Positions 51,690-58,410 of a stretch of DNA of 64,000 nt are shown in pieces; the stretch's first letter is position 1, and each line of letters begins with the position of its first letter. Position numbers and translations under genes: made by a program. The notes beneath the pieces are model-generated. The model saw only the letters and a list, made by a program, of their open reading frames with translations, did not search any database and was not told where the DNA came from. The DNA is taken from NCBI RefSeq assembly GCF_022206305.1, contig NZ_JAKOIW010000018.1, positions 41,732 through 105,731 on the forward strand. The letters are read 5' to 3'. The stretch is from Gordonia sp. 'Campus'. Its GTDB lineage: Bacteria > Actinomycetota > Actinomycetes > Mycobacteriales > Mycobacteriaceae.

Positions 51690-52100
51690 CTATGTGCCTG
51701 TGCCCCTGCTTCGTTCACGCTGCCGCTCCCTGGCGTAGTCCTCTACCGTGCCTCGGTGGAATGTCCAGTTGCCGTTGGGTAGCTGGGTTCCTTCGAGGGT
51801 GGCACCCAATCGGACTGCTTGGCGGCGAGTCACCCCGAGGATGCGGGCCGCGGTCGCGGAGTCGATCAGGTCTGTCTGGGAACAGTCTTCTGCGAGTGCG
51901 GGTTCGGGTCCGTCCGATTGTCCCGACCCGGACATGGCGGCGAGTGCTTCAGTGGCCGCGGCGAACATCACATCGAGCTCGGGGTTACGAATCCCGTTGT
52001 ACGCGTGCCGCTGGACGCCAGCCTTGATCGCAAACTTGAGCAGCTGCAACGTCTTTTCGCCCTCGATCATCACGGCCGGGCCCAGCGCGCGCGCCGTCAC
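51690..52100 (-). CDS. Helix-turn-helix protein, last gene of the early chain
   Basis: A 136-residue protein with a helical N-terminus and a C-terminal MerR/excisionase-type DNA-binding segment (DSATAARILGVTRRQAVRLG, then NGNWTFHRGTVEDYARER). The GTG start overlaps the WhiB stop by four bases. Immediately downstream is a strong hairpin and then the tape measure, so it could be a late-gene activator or a small-terminase-like protein; neither is shown. Confidence 0.7.
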   Translation of the reverse strand: MTARALGPAVMIEGEKTLQLLKFAIKAGVQRHAYNGIRNPELDVMFAAATEALAAMSGSGQSDGPEPALAEDCSQTDLIDSATAARILGVTRRQAVRLGATLEGTQLPNGNWTFHRGTVEDYARERQRERSRGTGT

Positions 52101-52411
52101 TGATCACTGCCATTCTTCGGCCGGCCGGGCTGTCTCGGGGCGCGACCCGCGGTCACGGCGTGGGTCTGATCTCGGCTCGCGTCGGCCCAGGATCGGCATG
52201 TGTCCAGGACGGGACAATCGAGGCACAGCGTCACCGCGGCATGGTGTCGGCGTTCCGCGGTGGCACTGTCCTCGGTGGAATCGCGGGGGTCGAACAGCTT
52301 TGGCGCTCGGGTGCACGCGGCGCCTGACAGTGACTCGGTGCCCTCGAGTATCTCCACGAGCAGCGCCACGGGACCAGCTTCGCGGCGCGCCGTCGTGCGG
52401 CGCCCCCTCAT
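52097..52411 (-). CDS. WhiB-family iron-sulfur regulator
   Basis: A 104-residue protein with the WhiB cysteine set: an isolated Cys in GAACTRAP, then CLDCPVLDTC (C-x2-C-x5-C). Four cysteines would hold a 4Fe-4S cluster. The usual G-[VI]-W-G-G turn is replaced by HAVTAGRAPR, and the C-terminus is basic. Phage WhiB proteins such as that of TM4 interfere with host WhiB control. The start and stop overlap neighbours by four bases. Confidence 0.85.
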   Translation of the reverse strand: MRGRRTTARREAGPVALLVEILEGTESLSGAACTRAPKLFDPRDSTEDSATAERRHHAAVTLCLDCPVLDTCRSWADASRDQTHAVTAGRAPRQPGRPKNGSDQ

Positions 52412-53757
52412 GCTGACTCGCGATCCGTCAGGCACTCCACGTGTGCCTTGATGGTCGGCTTGCATGGCCGGCCGCACACACTGCACGCCGAGAGGGGTAG
52501 AGCTGCTGTCTCGGCAGAGGTCCCCCTGTCGCTCTCAGGCCCGCCATCTTTGCCAAGATTGCCATCATTGCTGGTCACGCCAGGCGATACCGAGCCCCCA
52601 ACCTGCTTACTTGGCAAAGCTGGCAAAGGTGGCGGCTCTGACGCGTAGAGACCCCCCTCTGCCAAGACAGTCCCAACGAGGTCGCCACGGAGCCAGAACC
52701 ACGGCGCACCTTTGCCCCCCGACTTCACAGCTCGGATGACAGTACCGGCGGCGTTGATCCTGTCTTTCGAACGACGCAACTGGTCCTTGCTCCACCCATT
52801 GCCGCCGGCCTCCTCGACGATGTCCTCGTGCCAACTCGGCCCGGTCTCGAGGAGCTCTAGGAGCCATGCATCAATCGGCTGGTCGGACTTGTCCATCGCG
52901 CCGCGACTCGCCTCCCGTAGAACGTCGCCCACGCTCTTGTCTGAGTCGCCGAGGATGACGAACCGGGCAACATCAGCGGATTTCCCGGAGGCTGTCTGGA
53001 CGGTGGTGGACTCGATGCGATACCGCAGCGCCAAGCTTTCGTCTCCCAGACTGTTCTTCTCCTGCGACAGAACGCGTTCGCCGTCGTCGGACGTGGGGTC
53101 CTTCGCGAACCCGAACACTGCACGCGCGATCTCCCCGAATGCCGAAGAGCCATTGATGCCGGCTACGACGTCGCCGTTGCCAGCTTTGTTCAGGTGCGCG
53201 ACACCGAGGACCACGCCATCGATTACCTCAGCGAGCCGCCGCCAGGGGTCGAGGATTGCGCGAACCTCGTTGTTCCGGTTGACGTCCGCCTTGGCGCCGA
53301 GCATCGACATGAGGGGATCGACGACCACGAGGCGCACCTCGGCGGCAATCAGTTGTTCGGTGAGCGCGTGAATGTCGTGGGTGGTCACAGCGGACAGGAT
53401 CTGTTCGTCGTCGTCCCCGTAGCGTTCTACGACCTCGGGGAAGTACACGCGGCCGAGATCCGCGCCGTGCGCTCGGAAGCTCGGCTTGACGATGTACTCG
53501 ACGGCCTCCTCTCGGGCGATGTAGGCGACGTTGCTCGGCTTGCCGAGCCAACACCCATCAAGCGTGCCGACCGTCACCTGGGATGAAAGCCACCGCGCGC
53601 TGGTCGATTTGCCGGCGCCGGGACGCCCAGCGAACAGTGCGGCAGTCCCGAGGGCTATCCGCCCGCGACCGTTGTACTCCCATGCCCAGGTGGGCACGTC
53701 GTCGTGGACATCTGTGGCGCGACGCAGATGGACCTTGCGCGTGAGTTCCTCGGTCAT
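52408..53757 (-). CDS. RepA/RecA-fold ATPase (AAA_25-like), replication protein
   Basis: A 449-residue P-loop ATPase. Walker A is GRPGAGKS (near residue 47) and Walker B LVVVDPLMSML (near 150), followed by GVAHLNKAGNGD, the pattern of hexameric RepA/DnaB-C-type motor domains. A winged-helix-like region follows (WSKDQLRRSKDRI). A Pro/Gly-rich tail ends in a Cys pair motif (CSVCGRPC) that could bind zinc. ATG 53757 overlaps the stop of the DnaB-N-like gene. It probably serves as the element's replicative helicase. Confidence 0.82.
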   Translation of the reverse strand: MTEELTRKVHLRRATDVHDDVPTWAWEYNGRGRIALGTAALFAGRPGAGKSTSARWLSSQVTVGTLDGCWLGKPSNVAYIAREEAVEYIVKPSFRAHGADLGRVYFPEVVERYGDDDEQILSAVTTHDIHALTEQLIAAEVRLVVVDPLMSMLGAKADVNRNNEVRAILDPWRRLAEVIDGVVLGVAHLNKAGNGDVVAGINGSSAFGEIARAVFGFAKDPTSDDGERVLSQEKNSLGDESLALRYRIESTTVQTASGKSADVARFVILGDSDKSVGDVLREASRGAMDKSDQPIDAWLLELLETGPSWHEDIVEEAGGNGWSKDQLRRSKDRINAAGTVIRAVKSGGKGAPWFWLRGDLVGTVLAEGGLYASEPPPLPALPSKQVGGSVSPGVTSNDGNLGKDGGPESDRGTSAETAALPLSACSVCGRPCKPTIKAHVECLTDRESA

Positions 53758-54230
53758 GCGGCTACCCCCCGGGCGTGACACAGCCGCTCCCAGAGCCCAC
53801 GGACGGCTACCCCTTCGCGGACGAATGTCTGCCAGGCATCGGTCTCCGCGCCGTCGCGTGCCCGCTCGGCGATGGCGGCAGCGGCGGAGATCATCCGCTC
53901 ACGAACCACCTCGGCGAGTACCGCCGCGGCGTACTCCATCAACCGCACACCTGGGGCTTCAATCGTCACCGAGTCGATCACGCGTTGCTTGACGAGCTCA
54001 CCGTGGTGGCCGGCGTATAGGCCGTGACGCATCATCTCGGCGTTGAGGAGTACGGGTGCTGGCTGGTCGCCCCTTTTCGCCATTGCCAGGATGACGTCCA
54101 GACACTCAGCGGTCGGCGCATCTAACAGCCGGACGTCGTCAGGAGTGACTGTCGTGAGGGCTGCCACGATCGCACCTGGACTCGCGGTAAGCGATGCCGC
54201 CAGGAGTGAGGCTGTGAGGGTTGGGCTCAT
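53754..54230 (-). CDS. DnaB-N-like small protein
   Basis: A 158-residue helical protein whose middle part (DDVRLLDAPTAECLDVILAM, LNAEMMRHGLYAG, MEYAAAVLAEVVRERM) follows the pattern of the DnaB helicase N-terminal domain. It is followed at a four-base overlap by the RecA-fold ATPase, as if a DnaB helicase were split into two polypeptides. ATG 54230 is used; the longer frame upstream crosses hairpins. The domain call is by pattern and should be tested by profile search. Confidence 0.65.
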   Translation of the reverse strand: MSPTLTASLLAASLTASPGAIVAALTTVTPDDVRLLDAPTAECLDVILAMAKRGDQPAPVLLNAEMMRHGLYAGHHGELVKQRVIDSVTIEAPGVRLMEYAAAVLAEVVRERMISAAAAIAERARDGAETDAWQTFVREGVAVRGLWERLCHARGVAA

Positions 54231-54403
54231 GCTGCGCCCTCCCTGCGTCGGCACTTCGGGCCGATGAGTCTGGCAACTGACTTCGCGGCGGTCAGGGGAT
54301 GGCCGCACACGCGGCAAGCGGGTCGCATCTGCTGCTGGTCGTCGGGGTCGATGTAATTCTCGGGATACGCGTCTCGCGCATCGGTAGACTGGGGTGCAGA
54401 CAT
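54227..54403 (-). CDS. DUF6011-like zinc-finger protein
   Basis: A 58-residue protein with CRVCGHPLTAAKSVARLIGPKC, matching the DUF6011 pattern C-x2-C-G-x-P-L-T...G-P-x-C. It probably binds one zinc through its Cys set. It has its own ribosome site (AAGGA), consistent with a new transcription unit after the hairpin pair at 54420-54514. Confidence 0.75.
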   Translation of the reverse strand: MSAPQSTDARDAYPENYIDPDDQQQMRPACRVCGHPLTAAKSVARLIGPKCRRREGAA

Positions 54404-54419
54404 TTGGTGATGTCCTTCC

Positions 54420-54514
54420 GGACCCCGACCTCGAACGCCGCCGAGGTCGGGGTCCTTTTGGGTAGTGGGTAGAGATTTTGACCAGGAGCCCAGCGCACGC
54501 GGTTCTGCGTGCGC
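54420..54514. terminator. Two hairpins between early-gene blocks
   Basis: A perfect 13-bp stem (54420-54432 with 54443-54455), followed by TTTT on the plus strand, and an 8-bp stem GCGCACGC/GCGTGCGC (54493-54514). They split the minus-strand chain between 54534 and 54403. Confidence 0.75.
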
Positions 54515-54533
54515 CCACCCAAACGAAGGGGCC

Positions 54534-54881
54534 TCAATGAGGCCGCGTGGCATCACCTCCGGGCCCTTGTACGAGCACGACGCGCTTGCCGTTGTCGTCT
54601 TCGTAGACCAGCTCGACTCCATCGAGCCGAGCCCAGTACGCGAGCGCGTCTGACAGGTCGATGTCGGTAGTGCCGGTCATCGCTTCGTATTCTTTCCGGC
54701 GCCGAATGCCGTTGCGCACCACCAGGGGCGGGAGTGATCCGGCGACGCGGCCATCGTTGTCGGTGACGGATCGTTTGATGATTGAGACGTCGACGCCGAA
54801 CATGAGCGCCGCGCACTGGTCGTTCATGTGCACTTCGCCATCTGGTTGCAAGCGCAGGACTGCTGTTCCGTGCTCGGTCAT
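54534..54881 (-). CDS. Hypothetical early protein
   Basis: A 115-residue protein (VLRLQPDGEVHMNDQ, LPPLVVRNGIRRRKEYEAM, VELVYEDDNGKRVVLVQGPG). No family recognised. It overlaps the upstream gene by four bases (ATGA) and ends just before the hairpin pair, so it is the last gene of the first early block. Confidence 0.65.
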   Translation of the reverse strand: MTEHGTAVLRLQPDGEVHMNDQCAALMFGVDVSIIKRSVTDNDGRVAGSLPPLVVRNGIRRRKEYEAMTGTTDIDLSDALAYWARLDGVELVYEDDNGKRVVLVQGPGGDATRPH

Positions 54882-55510
54882 CGGTGATCACCGGCCTCAT
54901 CCGCGGGCCTCTGCTCCGCCCGGGCGAGAGACACGAGGGTCTGCAGGATCTCCGCCATGGCATCCGCCTCGTCAAGCGTGAGCGCGACGACAGGCTCATG
55001 CCCCCAGCCGTATCCTGCGTCATCCTCGTTCTTGGTCGGCCAGTAGCGACGAATCGCCACGATGGCGTCGGACTCCCCGCGCCTCTGGTGCAGCCTCAGG
55101 TCATGCTCGGGGACAGCGAACTTGCCGTCGCTCTGGATCGTCCCTCGATACCGGCGTGCAGGAATTCTGACGGGGTGACTCTGCCAACTGAAGTCCCGAT
55201 GCGCCATCACCTTGCCCTTGGAGGCGACGCCTTCCCACGTGGACCAGCTCGGTCGACCCTCCTCCAAGACCTGGGTGACCGTCATATCCTTTCGCGCTTC
55301 AGCAAAACGCCCATCAAGCTCACTGATGACGCGCGCAGCCAGCGGTTCTGAGCACTTCTCGTGCTGCTCGTTCCACTCGTCGATCTGGTTGACGATGTCG
55401 CTGTCGAGCTCGTCGGGCGTGGTGAGGATCTGCGCCTCAGCACCACAGTGCTCGCACCGGAGTTCGGTCTTCGCCGTGCGCTTCTGCCTCGTTGCCGTCG
55501 CAATACTCAT
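54878..55510 (-). CDS. Hypothetical early protein with possible zinc knuckle
   Basis: A 210-residue soluble protein. CEHCGA near residue 20 plus a downstream EKCSEP Cys could bind zinc. The centre has SWSTWEGVASKGKV and PARRYRGTIQ, and the C-terminus is acidic and helical. No family recognised. The ATG overlaps neither hairpin nor promoter; the gene is coupled to the next by ATGA. Confidence 0.65.
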   Translation of the reverse strand: MSIATATRQKRTAKTELRCEHCGAEAQILTTPDELDSDIVNQIDEWNEQHEKCSEPLAARVISELDGRFAEARKDMTVTQVLEEGRPSWSTWEGVASKGKVMAHRDFSWQSHPVRIPARRYRGTIQSDGKFAVPEHDLRLHQRRGESDAIVAIRRYWPTKNEDDAGYGWGHEPVVALTLDEADAMAEILQTLVSLARAEQRPADEAGDHR

Positions 55511-55683
55511 GCCGTCACCGCCGTCTGCAGCTCGTAGCGGCCGGCTTCCACATCGATCGCAAGGTCGGCCAGTTGCAGCAGGTCAGACAGGGTTCTCGGT
55601 TCGACCTCCGCGAGGCATTCGAACAACACATCACGATCTGCCGACGGGCTTGGTGCCTGTCGGACTGGTGCGGTAGCTTTCAT
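55507..55683 (-). CDS. Small hypothetical early protein
   Basis: A 58-residue protein with an acidic helical C-terminal half (LFECLAEVEPRTLSDLLQLA). ATG 55683 follows the previous stop by one base. No family recognised. Confidence 0.55.
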   Translation of the reverse strand: MKATAPVRQAPSPSADRDVLFECLAEVEPRTLSDLLQLADLAIDVEAGRYELQTAVTA

Positions 55684-55684
55684 G

Positions 55685-55900
55685 TCAGAGCGTTCCTTCA
55701 TCTTCTTGCTGGGGATTGGGATCACTGGCCTCGACACCGGTTGCCGCCGGGTCGGGGCCTTCTTTTTGCGCCCCGACGAGGTCGTCGGTGCGGTCGGGGA
55801 ACATCTCGAGACCCCCGAGGTCTTCGTTGCTGCGGATCGCCGCATAAGCGATCCGGAGTGGGTGACTGTGCCCGTAGGGCTGCGCGCGGATCACTGTCAC
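55685..55900 (-). CDS. Small hypothetical early protein
   Basis: A 71-residue protein starting at GTG 55900 (VIRAQPYGHSHPLRIAYAAI) with an acidic, Pro-rich tail. It lies between the excisionase-like gene and the next small gene with minimal spacing. No family recognised. Confidence 0.5.
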   Translation of the reverse strand: MTVIRAQPYGHSHPLRIAYAAIRSNEDLGGLEMFPDRTDDLVGAQKEGPDPAATGVEASDPNPQQEDEGTL

Positions 55901-55912
55901 TAGCGAGACGCA

Positions 55913-56104
55913 TCAGGCTCCCACCGCCTCCGGCTGCGCTTCAGCTCGAGCAATGAACTCGCTGATCGCGTCTTCGGGAATCCGTCTCGCGCTGCCGATC
56001 TTCACCGATCGCAGTTCGCCGGACTTCAACAGTTCGTAGCCCTTGCTGTTGCCAACGCTTAGGCGACCGAACGCCTCCGCCGGCTTGAGTAGACGTGTGG
56101 ACAT
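55913..56104 (-). CDS. Excisionase-like DNA-binding protein
   Basis: A 63-residue MerR/Xis-type winged-helix protein (SVGNSKGYELLKSGELRSVKIGSARRIPEDAI). Such proteins bind DNA and direct the integrase toward excision or act as the first lytic switch gene. It is the first gene of the minus-strand chain and divergent from the repressor, the usual excisionase/Cro place. Confidence 0.85.
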   Translation of the reverse strand: MSTRLLKPAEAFGRLSVGNSKGYELLKSGELRSVKIGSARRIPEDAISEFIARAEAQPEAVGA

Positions 56105-56221
56105 CGGGACGACAACCTCCCTGTGTTCTGGAATGAAACATGTACCCGTTGTTCATGTCTCGTATCGGAGCGTAACACGGATGCTCCCGAATGCGTGCGT
56201 AGTGACACGTATATTGGTGCA
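56105..56221. promoter_or_regulatory. Divergent control region of the element
   Basis: This 117-bp region separates excisionase and repressor. Near-repeats CGTAACACGG (56171) and AGTGACACGT (56201) could be repressor or Xis sites. TATATT (56210-56215) is a good -10 element only six bases before the repressor ATG, which predicts a leaderless repressor mRNA. Confidence 0.6.
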
Positions 56222-56914
56222 ATGCCGAACATCGATGACGTGGCCAAGGCGTGGCAGCTCGAAAGATCGAGAGACTTCGGGGCTGCTCTTAGCAAGCGGC
56301 GGAAGGGGGCCGGCTTGACTGCGCTTCAGCTGTCGGAGCGGACCCGTGAACTCGGCTTTCCGATTTCACGGGTGGCTATCTCGAAGATCGAAAGTAACTC
56401 GCGTGCAGGGAAATTGGATATCGCCGAGTTGGTGGTTCTGGCGGCCGCGCTCGAGATACCTCCCATCTTGTTGCTGTATCCGTCTGTCCCCGACGGTGGG
56501 ATTCGGGTCCTTCCACGGGAGGAAGTGGCGTCAAGCGTCGCGCTGACGTGGTTTACCGGCGAGCGGCTGCTGCCGCAGGATGATGAAATCGAGTTGTCCG
56601 AGAGCACAATCGACGCTCTCCATCTCCTTCAACTGATCCGCGAGCGCATCGAGCGGGATAGGGCTTTGGGCGCCGCGTGGCTGGACTTCTACGCGAAGGC
56701 TGGTGACCGGGTGGCCGCTGGCGAGAGGATCGCGGTCAAGATGGGCGCAGATGGAGTCTGGAGCAGCGACGACGACGAGTTCACTGCTTTCCTGAACTCA
56801 CAGCGCCAGCGGAGCCGGGAGCTCGACGCGCAGATCCGGCTCGCGGGCGGAGTCGTAGATCCGACCGGGCGCCGCGGCCGGGAACGCCGCCGGCATGAGG
56901 AGGAAACCCCGTGA
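56222..56914 (+). CDS. XRE-family repressor of the element
   Basis: A 230-residue regulator. Residues about 15-75 are a lambda-repressor-like helix-turn-helix (LSKRRKGAGLTALQLSERT, ISRVAISKIES). A basic C-terminus (GRRGRERRRHEEE) follows an acidic helical middle. No peptidase domain is seen, so it would not be cleaved like LexA/cI. ATG 56222 is used. It overlaps the integrase start by four bases and so is co-expressed with it. Confidence 0.88.
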   Translation: MPNIDDVAKAWQLERSRDFGAALSKRRKGAGLTALQLSERTRELGFPISRVAISKIESNSRAGKLDIAELVVLAAALEIPPILLLYPSVPDGGIRVLPREEVASSVALTWFTGERLLPQDDEIELSESTIDALHLLQLIRERIERDRALGAAWLDFYAKAGDRVAAGERIAVKMGADGVWSSDDDEFTAFLNSQRQRSRELDAQIRLAGGVVDPTGRRGRERRRHEEETP

Positions 56915-58083
56915 AGCGGCAGCAACTACCTCCGCAGATCCGCAAGCTGGCGGTTCGTGACAGGCGCACTGGGAAGCCAGTGACTCGGTATCAGGTCACC
57001 GTCGACGCGGGCGTTGTGGAAGGCAAGCGCAAGCAGATCCGGAGACGATTCACTACTGAGGCGGAAGCGCGCGCGGAACTGGCCTCAGTCCAGGCGTCGG
57101 TTGCGGCCGGAACGTTCATCCACGCATCCAAGCTCACCACCGCGCAAGCGATCGAAGGATGGCTCGCTGCCAAGCATCGGCTAAAGCCATCGACGCGACG
57201 CAGTCACACGACTGGACTCGCCCCAATACGCGACGAGCTCGGTGACACGCTCGTGCAGCAGCTGACTAAGCGCGACGTCGACACCCTCGTCGGGCGGCTT
57301 CGCGCCGGCTCTGTCGAGGGACGCAAGAAGTGGTCACCCCGATCCGTGAACCACATGCTGGGCCTACTCGTCGCCGTCCTCGAGGACCAGCAGCGCCAGG
57401 GGCACGTGGTGCGCAACGTCGCGAAGCTCGTCGACCGCCTCCCCGCCGACCGCCCAGAGATGAAGACTCTGACGCAAGCAGAGATGTTCCAGATCCTCGA
57501 CCACGAGTGCCGAGATCGACAGCTGTGGACCCTCGCGCTGTACGGGTTGCGGCGTGGCGAGATCGCCGGCCTCCGGTGGGAGAACGTCGACCTGGTCGGG
57601 AAGACGGTGACCGTAGCGGAGAACCGTGTCGCAGTCGGCTCCGAGATTGTGTCTGGGTCGCCCAAGTCGAAGCGGTCGCTGCGGACGCTGCCTATGCCTG
57701 ACGAAGTGGTCGAGGTGTTGAAGACCGCGCGCAAGCGTCAGCTCGAGGAACGGATGGGCCTGGGGGAGGCGTACGGGCCGGGGGAGTACGTCGCATGCGA
57801 CGAGGCCGGGGAGCCCTACCATCCGAACCTGCTCACGTTCCGGTGGGGAAAGCTGCTCGAGGCGTTGAAGATCGACCACGTCCGACTGCACGACGCACGA
57901 CACTCGTGCGCCACCCTCATGCACCTACGTGGCGTCCCGATCGCGGTCATTGCGGCCTGGATGGGACACGCGTCTGCAGCGTTCACCTTGGCGACCTACG
58001 CGCACTCCCAGGACGAAGCGCTGAGAGCTGCTGCGAGTAGTTTCGGACGAGATGTGACAACTCGTGACACCGACAGCGGGTAG
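56911..58083 (+). CDS. int: Tyrosine-recombinase integrase
   Basis: A 390-residue phage integrase. An N-terminal arm-binding region and SAM-like core-binding domain (about 65-165) precede the catalytic domain with Arg in GLRRGEIAGLRW, H-x2-R in HDARHS, a His in MGHAS and the nucleophile Tyr in LATYAHS. The GTG start overlaps the repressor stop. attR and the target tRNA follow 36 bases after its stop, as in most tRNA-targeting elements. The 3' end of the gene contains a candidate arm-type site. Confidence 0.95.
   Translation: MKRQQLPPQIRKLAVRDRRTGKPVTRYQVTVDAGVVEGKRKQIRRRFTTEAEARAELASVQASVAAGTFIHASKLTTAQAIEGWLAAKHRLKPSTRRSHTTGLAPIRDELGDTLVQQLTKRDVDTLVGRLRAGSVEGRKKWSPRSVNHMLGLLVAVLEDQQRQGHVVRNVAKLVDRLPADRPEMKTLTQAEMFQILDHECRDRQLWTLALYGLRRGEIAGLRWENVDLVGKTVTVAENRVAVGSEIVSGSPKSKRSLRTLPMPDEVVEVLKTARKRQLEERMGLGEAYGPGEYVACDEAGEPYHPNLLTFRWGKLLEALKIDHVRLHDARHSCATLMHLRGVPIAVIAAWMGHASAAFTLATYAHSQDEALRAAASSFGRDVTTRDTDSG
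58054..58070. promoter_or_regulatory. Candidate integrase arm-type site, right end
   Basis: GTGACAACTCGTGACAC, inside the last codons of int and 48 bases before the core. It differs from the left-end site by one base missing. Confidence 0.6.
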
Positions 58084-58118
58084 GCGCAAGGTAGTTAGCT
58101 AGAAATGCCTGTTCAGAA

Positions 58119-58164
58119 GTGCCCCCAGTCGGACTCGAACCGACACTGTGCCGATTTTAAGTCG
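58119..58164. other. attR core, overlapping the intact tRNA 3' half
   Basis: The second copy of the 46-bp perfect repeat. It continues without break into the rest of the tRNA gene, so insertion restored a functional tRNA. Confidence 0.93.
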
Positions 58165-58193
58165 GCTGCCTCTGCCAATTGGGCTATGGGGGC
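58120..58193 (-). tRNA. tRNA with UAA anticodon (tRNA-Leu), integration target
   Basis: A 74-base cloverleaf. Acceptor arms GCCCCCA and TGGGGGC pair with discriminator A; D arm GCCC/GGC; anticodon stem GCCGA/TCGGC around loop CTTAAAA, giving anticodon TAA; T arm GTCGG/CCGAC with loop TTCGAGT. The anticodon reads UUA (Leu). The variable loop is only five bases, whereas leucine tRNAs normally have a long variable arm. CCA is not encoded. Confidence 0.92.
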
Positions 58194-58295
58194 TGGTGTT
58201 CTATCTGGCCGCCAAGCGGCGACGGCTGTCCTCGGTGAGCATAGTCAGGCGTGGGATCGAGAGGGGTGTCGCGGGGCCGCGAGGACCGACTCGAT

Positions 58296-58352
58296 CCGAC
58301 CGCCAGACCTCAACTCGACCGCCAGACTTCGATCGAGGTCTGGCGGTCGAGT
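58296..58352. repeat. Repeat-rich intergenic hairpin
   Basis: CGACCGCCAGAC occurs twice in direct order (about 58298 and 58316) and again inverted. A perfect 15-bp stem (58313-58327 with 58338-58352) results, with the inner palindrome TCGATCGA in the loop. It could be a terminator or a dispersed repeat. The rest of 58194-58410 shows no gene. Confidence 0.75.
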
Positions 58353-58410
58353 CGAAGTCTGGGAGTCGAAGCATCCTTGACCGGCCTCGTAGCCGGGGCC
58401 ATCATGGGGC

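Larger units (their letters stand above)
41980..58164. mobile_element. Integrated phage-related element, about 16.1 kb, at a tRNA 3' end
   Basis: A 46-bp perfect direct repeat (41980-42025 and 58119-58164) made of the tRNA 3' half bounds a segment with integrase next to the intact tRNA, a divergent repressor/excisionase pair, replication-type genes, a tape-measure protein with four small genes, and unknown cargo. No terminase, portal, major capsid, major tail protein, lysin or holin is recognised. It is a satellite-like island or a reduced prophage. Confidence 0.93.
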
